This document shows positions 7,009 to 9,380 of a DNA stretch of 9,380 nt, piece by piece. The DNA is taken from the NCBI GenBank assembly GCA_014523685.1, contig JAATVT010000200.1, positions 1 through 9,380 of the forward strand. Direction: 5' to 3'. The notes under the pieces were generated by a model that worked only from the letters and a program-made list of their open reading frames with translations, did not search any database and was not told where the DNA came from. The translations under genes and the position numbers were made by a program. Each line of letters begins with the position of its first letter. Position 1 is the first letter of the stretch. The stretch is from Nitrososphaerales archaeon TH5893. Its GTDB lineage: Archaea; Thermoproteota; Nitrososphaeria; Nitrososphaerales; Nitrososphaeraceae.

Positions 7009-7398
7009 CTAGTCTTCTTCATCGTTTTCGTCGGTATCTCCTGGCTCATCTGCATCTTCACCTGACCCTTCCTCTGACTCTTCTCCTTTATCATCATTTT
7101 CACCATCACTATTCCCTTGACCATCACTATTCCCTTGACCATCAATAGATTGCTCAGATATTGCTGTAAATGTTCCCATCCGATCAGTAGCTAATTGTAA
7201 TTGTTGTATCGCTTCATTATTGTCACCACTGTCCAGTGCCTGTATGGCCTGGATTAAATACTTCCTAATTTGTTGTGATGTGTCTGCATTTTGAGCTTGT
7301 GCATTCAAGGCAGTCATGCCGTTAGGTAGAGTGGCTACTGTGATCAAGACTATTACCGCCACTATACTGAATCCTTGAATTGATTTTCTATCAATCAT
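7009..7398 (-). CDS. Secreted or membrane-anchored protein with a very acidic tail, function unknown
   Basis: It has 129 residues in three parts. Residues 1-36 form a signal sequence or anchor: basic MIDRKS, a hydrophobic core at about 10-24, then ALNAQAQ, where cleavage could occur. Residues 40-80 form a helical hairpin-like segment (IRKYLIQAIQALDSGDNNE then AIQQLQLATDRM), resembling the short TPR-like units common in small exported thaumarchaeal proteins. Residues 86-129 are low complexity: GQGNSD twice, then almost only Glu, Asp, Gly and Ser. The tail is very negative and probably disordered outside the cell, where cation binding or wall interaction is possible but unproven. ATG 7398 has a weak TATA-like CTTATTAC 28 nt upstream, which would make the transcript leaderless. 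The gene is divergent from the VOC gene. No family is recognised. Confidence 0.65.
   Translation of the reverse strand: MIDRKSIQGFSIVAVIVLITVATLPNGMTALNAQAQNADTSQQIRKYLIQAIQALDSGDNNEAIQQLQLATDRMGTFTAISEQSIDGQGNSDGQGNSDGENDDKGEESEEGSGEDADEPGDTDENDEED
7103..7138 (-). repeat. Two exact tandem 18-nt repeats inside the acidic-tail gene
   Basis: The 18-bp unit at 7103-7120 is repeated without change at 7121-7138, and its first six bases recur at 7139-7144. In frame it encodes GQGNSD twice. Exact identity at every third position suggests recent duplication by replication slippage, so repeat number may vary between strains. Confidence 0.85.
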
Positions 7399-7705
7399 TG
7401 AATTCGTTTTTCATGCTAAGAAGTAATAAGTGATTTGGTACAAGTAACTAAATGTAATCAGATAACATCGACCATGAATCCTCTTTCACTTAGAGACTTG
7501 TACCAGAATCATTTTATGCCATAACATGATCCCTATAGTCTAACCATGAATGGTTAAGTCTAGAGAGAAGACAAATGAAGGCGATTATTAGATGATTAGT
7601 TATTGGATGCATATCAGGTATAGATTTACATCAATTTTTGTAGGCTGGAAAGTCAGTGTTGCCTAATTCATAGCATTTATAGTCTTCAATCTTTATTCTG
7701 ATGCA
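7399..7705. other. Divergent intergenic region with inverted repeats
   Basis: This spacer separates the minus-strand acidic-tail gene from the VOC gene and contains no credible reading frame. It holds a 10-bp inverted repeat, TGGTACAAGT (7436-7445) against ACTTGTACCA (7496-7505), and a compact near-palindrome, TAACCAT-ga-ATGGTTA (7541-7556). The TATA box of the VOC gene lies at 7676-7681. It probably holds both promoters and possibly operators. Confidence 0.5.
7676..7681 (+). promoter_or_regulatory. TATA box of the VOC gene
   Basis: TTTATA is centred about 27 nt upstream of GTG 7706. This is the spacing expected when transcription starts at the start codon itself, so the mRNA would be leaderless. 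It supports choosing the GTG start. Confidence 0.55.
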
Positions 7706-8125
7706 GTGACAACAAAAATCTTTGTAAATCTACCAGTAAAGGATCTCAATAAAACGATAGAGTTCTTTACCAAACTTGGTTTTAAGTTCAACCCTCAATT
7801 TACTGATAAGAACGCAACATGTATGATTGTTGGTGAAGATATATTTGTCATGCTCTTGGTTGAAAAATTTTTTCAAACATTTACTAAAAAGGAAATTTGC
7901 GATACGTCAAAAAATACGGAAATGATAGTGGCATTATCCGTTGAAAGTAGAGAAAAGGTGGATAAGATGATAGACAAGGCTACAGGAGCTGGTGGCAGGG
8001 AATCTAGAGAACCTCAAGACCATGAATGGATGTACGGACGTAGTTTTGAGGATATCGATGGACATCTTTGGGAAATAATATACATGGATGAAAGGACGAT
8101 AAAAAATGATGAGAAACATTCATGA
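7706..8125 (+). CDS. VOC superfamily (glyoxalase/bleomycin-resistance fold) protein
   Basis: It has 139 residues, the normal length for a single-chain VOC protein with two beta-alpha-beta-beta-beta modules. The N-terminus TKIFVNLPVKDLNKTIEFF and LGFKFNPQFTD, the central EDIFVMLLVEKFF, and the C-terminal GRSFEDIDGHLWEIIYMD match the soluble VOC subgroup often annotated as glyoxalase or lactoylglutathione-lyase-like. Glu123 in HLWEI is the usual C-terminal metal-ligand position. The first-strand position that is often His appears to be Asn8, as in this subgroup. The substrate cannot be told from the sequence. GTG 7706 is chosen because it gives the family N-terminus, there is no in-frame alternative upstream, and a TATA box sits 27 nt before it. 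A nearby ATG at 7701 is out of frame. It looks monocistronic. Confidence 0.88.
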   Translation: MTTKIFVNLPVKDLNKTIEFFTKLGFKFNPQFTDKNATCMIVGEDIFVMLLVEKFFQTFTKKEICDTSKNTEMIVALSVESREKVDKMIDKATGAGGRESREPQDHEWMYGRSFEDIDGHLWEIIYMDERTIKNDEKHS

Positions 8126-8128
8126 ATG
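8117..8128. repeat. 12-bp perfect palindrome over the VOC stop codon
   Basis: CATTCATGAATG is an exact inverted repeat that includes the TGA stop at 8123-8125. It has no loop and no T-run directly after it, so it is not a classical terminator hairpin. It could be a coincidence of codons. Confidence 0.3.
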
Positions 8129-8171
8129 CAGAATTTAAGATAGTTTGATTTTTGCATACGTTAATGATAGC

Positions 8172-8380
8172 ATGAAAATAACGTTTAATTGGGTTAAGAA
8201 GGATATTGCTACTTTTTAGTAGTAGATGAAACTGCATTTGCTAACCAAATTATAAGTCATTTAGATGCATTTCGTTCCTTGACTAATCCTAGAGTCATAT
8301 TAATAGATGAAGTTATAGATGTCGTCAAAATTCTATATCAATGGAGTGATGTTTGTGTTTGTGTTTCTTCAGTTTTCTAG
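8172..8380 (+). pseudogene. Possible frameshifted small ORF, unknown family
   Basis: ATG 8172 opens a frame starting MKITFNWVKKDIATF that stops at TAG 8217-8219. Moving to the -1 frame inside the run of five T at 8213-8217 opens about 54 further codons to TAG 8378-8380, with protein-like segments such as VVDETAFANQIISHLDAF and PRVILIDEVIDVVKIL. One extra T would join the two into a protein of about 69 residues. This may be a decayed gene, a sequencing indel in a homopolymer, or chance openness in AT-rich DNA. I recognise no family. No good TATA box lies at the expected distance from 8172. Confidence 0.3.
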
Positions 8381-8423
8381 ATCCACCATTGATTATAGTA
8401 TTACACTTGTCACATTTTGCGGC

Positions 8424-8633
8424 TTACTTAGATTTAGATTCCCTTTCAAAGACATTAACTAGGGCCATAATGGCTGATCTTGCGTCAGCAACCTTGGTCC
8501 TAGCGTTTTCATATTGACTCCGTACTCGGACATGGCGAATACTTGGTTCTAGGTCTTCAAATCTCCGTTGGAGCTCGTTAACACGATCTAATAGGTCTTT
8601 AAGTGGGTTAATCGCTTGGGAGTTAGTTGACAT
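8424..8633 (-). CDS. Small charged helical protein, function unknown
   Basis: It has 69 residues with no recognised family. It is predicted almost wholly helical. Residues 10-28 (LKDLLDRVNELQRRFEDLE) have heptad-like Leu, Val and Phe spacing suited to a short coiled coil. After a Pro-Ser turn, a second helix (about 33-65) is Arg- and Ala-rich (VRSQYENARTKVADARSAIM). There are no cysteines, no membrane segment and no signal peptide, so it is probably a soluble cytoplasmic two-helix bundle or oligomer. ATG 8633 has an AT-rich AATTAATA-like element about 30 nt upstream (near 8658-8669), consistent with a nearly leaderless transcript. A second AT-rich element (8642-8651) is too close to the start. 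It converges on the VOC gene. The composition looks genuinely coding, but the role is open. Confidence 0.55.
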   Translation of the reverse strand: MSTNSQAINPLKDLLDRVNELQRRFEDLEPSIRHVRVRSQYENARTKVADARSAIMALVNVFERESKSK

Positions 8634-8810
8634 GTATATCCAAATATAATACCACCAGTATTAATTTTTAGTCTGGGTTTCCTGTTATCATGTTTTTTCC
8701 AGGTATCTAGACTAGGAACTGGAAGAGAACTGATCAAATTTCTAAGAATACAACAGTTGCGGGATATTAGAATTAATGTTGTTGCTACTTCAGACCCTCT
8801 TGATCACTAG
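8634..8810 (+). pseudogene. Possible gene remnant: open frame without a start, unknown family
   Basis: This frame is open on the + strand from at least 8634 to TAG 8808-8810 and has no ATG, GTG or TTG start in its later, protein-like part. From about 8700 it reads like the end of a real protein: LGTGRELIKFLRIQQLRDI, then RINVVATSDPLDH before the stop. It overlaps the promoter region of the minus-strand 69-residue gene. It could be the 3' remnant of a lost gene or chance. I cannot name a family. Confidence 0.25.
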
Positions 8811-8848
8811 GACCTTTAGGTTGCATCATATACTTACATAAGGACTTA

Positions 8849-8857
8849 TTTATAAAA
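8849..8857 (+). promoter_or_regulatory. TATA box of the alpha/beta hydrolase gene
   Basis: TTTATAAAA is centred about 27 nt upstream of ATG 8879, the archaeal spacing for a leaderless transcript. It is a close match to the archaeal TATA consensus and supports the chosen start. Confidence 0.65.
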
Positions 8858-8878
8858 AACCTGAATCCAAGATACATT

Positions 8879-9380
8879 ATGAAGGTTGTATTCCATGACC
8901 CTACATTCTCGTTGCAGTTACTTAGAACAATCGATAAGACTTACTATAAAGCTGCAGACATAGGTGAATGTCTATCTACTGCCTATCGGATTAAAGAAGG
9001 AGATTTTGAGAGTTGGCATATAGAATGGTTGAAAACAGCCAAAAGAGTCCATAAATATGCAGAGGACTGTCTAGCAAGAGGTCACAAAGTTAGTGCACGC
9101 GAGGCTTATCTGCGTGCATCAAATTACTACAGGGTAGCAGAATTCCTCCTTATAGAGCCAGAGGATCCAAGAGTTCAAACTACCTGGTCAAATAGTAAAG
9201 AATGTTTTGGAAAGGCCGCGAGGCTTTTCTCCCCCTCTTTTGAACCAATAGAGATACCATATGAAGGAACTATGCTGCCAGGTTACTTTTATCGTACAAA
9301 TGATCATAACAGTGTTAGAGGCGCGCGTACTTCTAGACCAACTATAATAGTTCATGGTGGGTTTGATTCAACTTTGGAAG
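8879..9380 (+). CDS. Alpha/beta hydrolase, 2,6-dihydroxypseudooxynicotine hydrolase/FrsA-like (5' part)
   Basis: The frame is open from ATG 8879 to the right edge, giving 167 codons of a longer gene. Residues 1-120 form the helical N-terminal domain typical of this hydrolase group: FESWHIEWLKTAKRV (43-57), then GHKVSAREAYLRASNYYRVA (68-87), TTWSNSKECFGKAARLF (101-117). IEIPYEGTMLPGYFYR (124-139) starts the alpha/beta hydrolase fold, and IIVHGGFDST (156-165) supplies the HGG-type oxyanion-hole motif. The catalytic Ser, Asp and His lie beyond the window. Relatives cleave C-C or ester/amide bonds in varied small molecules; several are annotated as dipeptidyl aminopeptidase-like. The substrate here is unknown. 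The N-terminal helices resemble actinobacterial proteins I recall, so ancient transfer from bacteria is possible, but the promoter is archaeal. Family confidence is high; function is open. Confidence 0.85.
   Translation, partial: MKVVFHDPTFSLQLLRTIDKTYYKAADIGECLSTAYRIKEGDFESWHIEWLKTAKRVHKYAEDCLARGHKVSAREAYLRASNYYRVAEFLLIEPEDPRVQTTWSNSKECFGKAARLFSPSFEPIEIPYEGTMLPGYFYRTNDHNSVRGARTSRPTIIVHGGFDSTLE

Noticed and set aside
7934..8237. Minus-strand frames of 61 and 77 codons over the VOC gene
   Set aside because: They are antisense to a recognised VOC protein and have no family features.
8351..8368. GTTTGT/GTGTTT hexanucleotide-like repeats
   Set aside because: They form a short T/G-rich low-complexity run at the end of a broken frame. 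It is too short to be a CRISPR or functional repeat and may at most help termination after the VOC gene.
1..9380. Search for defence systems, CRISPR arrays, integrases, IS elements or attachment sites
   Set aside because: There are no spaced direct repeats of 20 nt or more, no transposase or integrase motifs and no paired att-like repeats.

Overview
The window looks like chromosomal DNA from an AT-rich archaeon, most likely a Nitrososphaerota (Thaumarchaeota) member of the Nitrosocosmicus/Nitrososphaera kind. The lineage is inferred from protein character and from promoter style: TATA-like boxes lie about 27 nt upstream of start codons, giving leaderless or nearly leaderless genes. There are no rRNA or tRNA genes, no mobile elements and no CRISPR arrays.

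Layout. Bases 1-341 hold no gene I can support. A small two-helix membrane protein of unknown function follows (342-716, +). After a 235-300 nt spacer with a TATA-like box and a 10-bp palindrome comes the core of the window, a four-gene operon on the + strand: aspS, gatC, gatA and gatB (997-5551). Spacing is tight (25 nt, 1 nt, then a 1-4 nt overlap). AspRS carries a proline at position 85, which marks tRNA-Asn-tolerant enzymes. The operon therefore probably forms a complete indirect route to Asn-tRNA(Asn): AspRS mischarges tRNA-Asn with Asp and GatCAB amidates it. A T-rich tract ends the operon.

Converging on it from the right is a minus-strand gene for the archaeal LOR/SDH-domain ornithine cyclodeaminase (AgrE/ArgZ) family (5592-6839), probably making proline from ornithine. 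It starts at TTG behind a strong TATA box. Next on the minus strand is a secreted or membrane-anchored protein with an extremely acidic, repeat-containing tail (7009-7398). A roughly 300-nt divergent spacer rich in inverted repeats separates it from a leaderless VOC (glyoxalase-fold) gene (7706-8125, +).

The right end is more accessory in character. It has gene-like but broken reading frames (8172-8380 and about 8634-8810, +), a 69-codon helical protein on the minus strand between them (8424-8633), and the 5' part of an alpha/beta hydrolase gene with a clear archaeal promoter (8879 to the window edge, +).

I do not see a convincing undescribed multi-gene system. The items most worth checking are the AspRS specificity residues, the broken frames at 8172-8810, the acidic-tail protein and the palindromes in the promoter regions.
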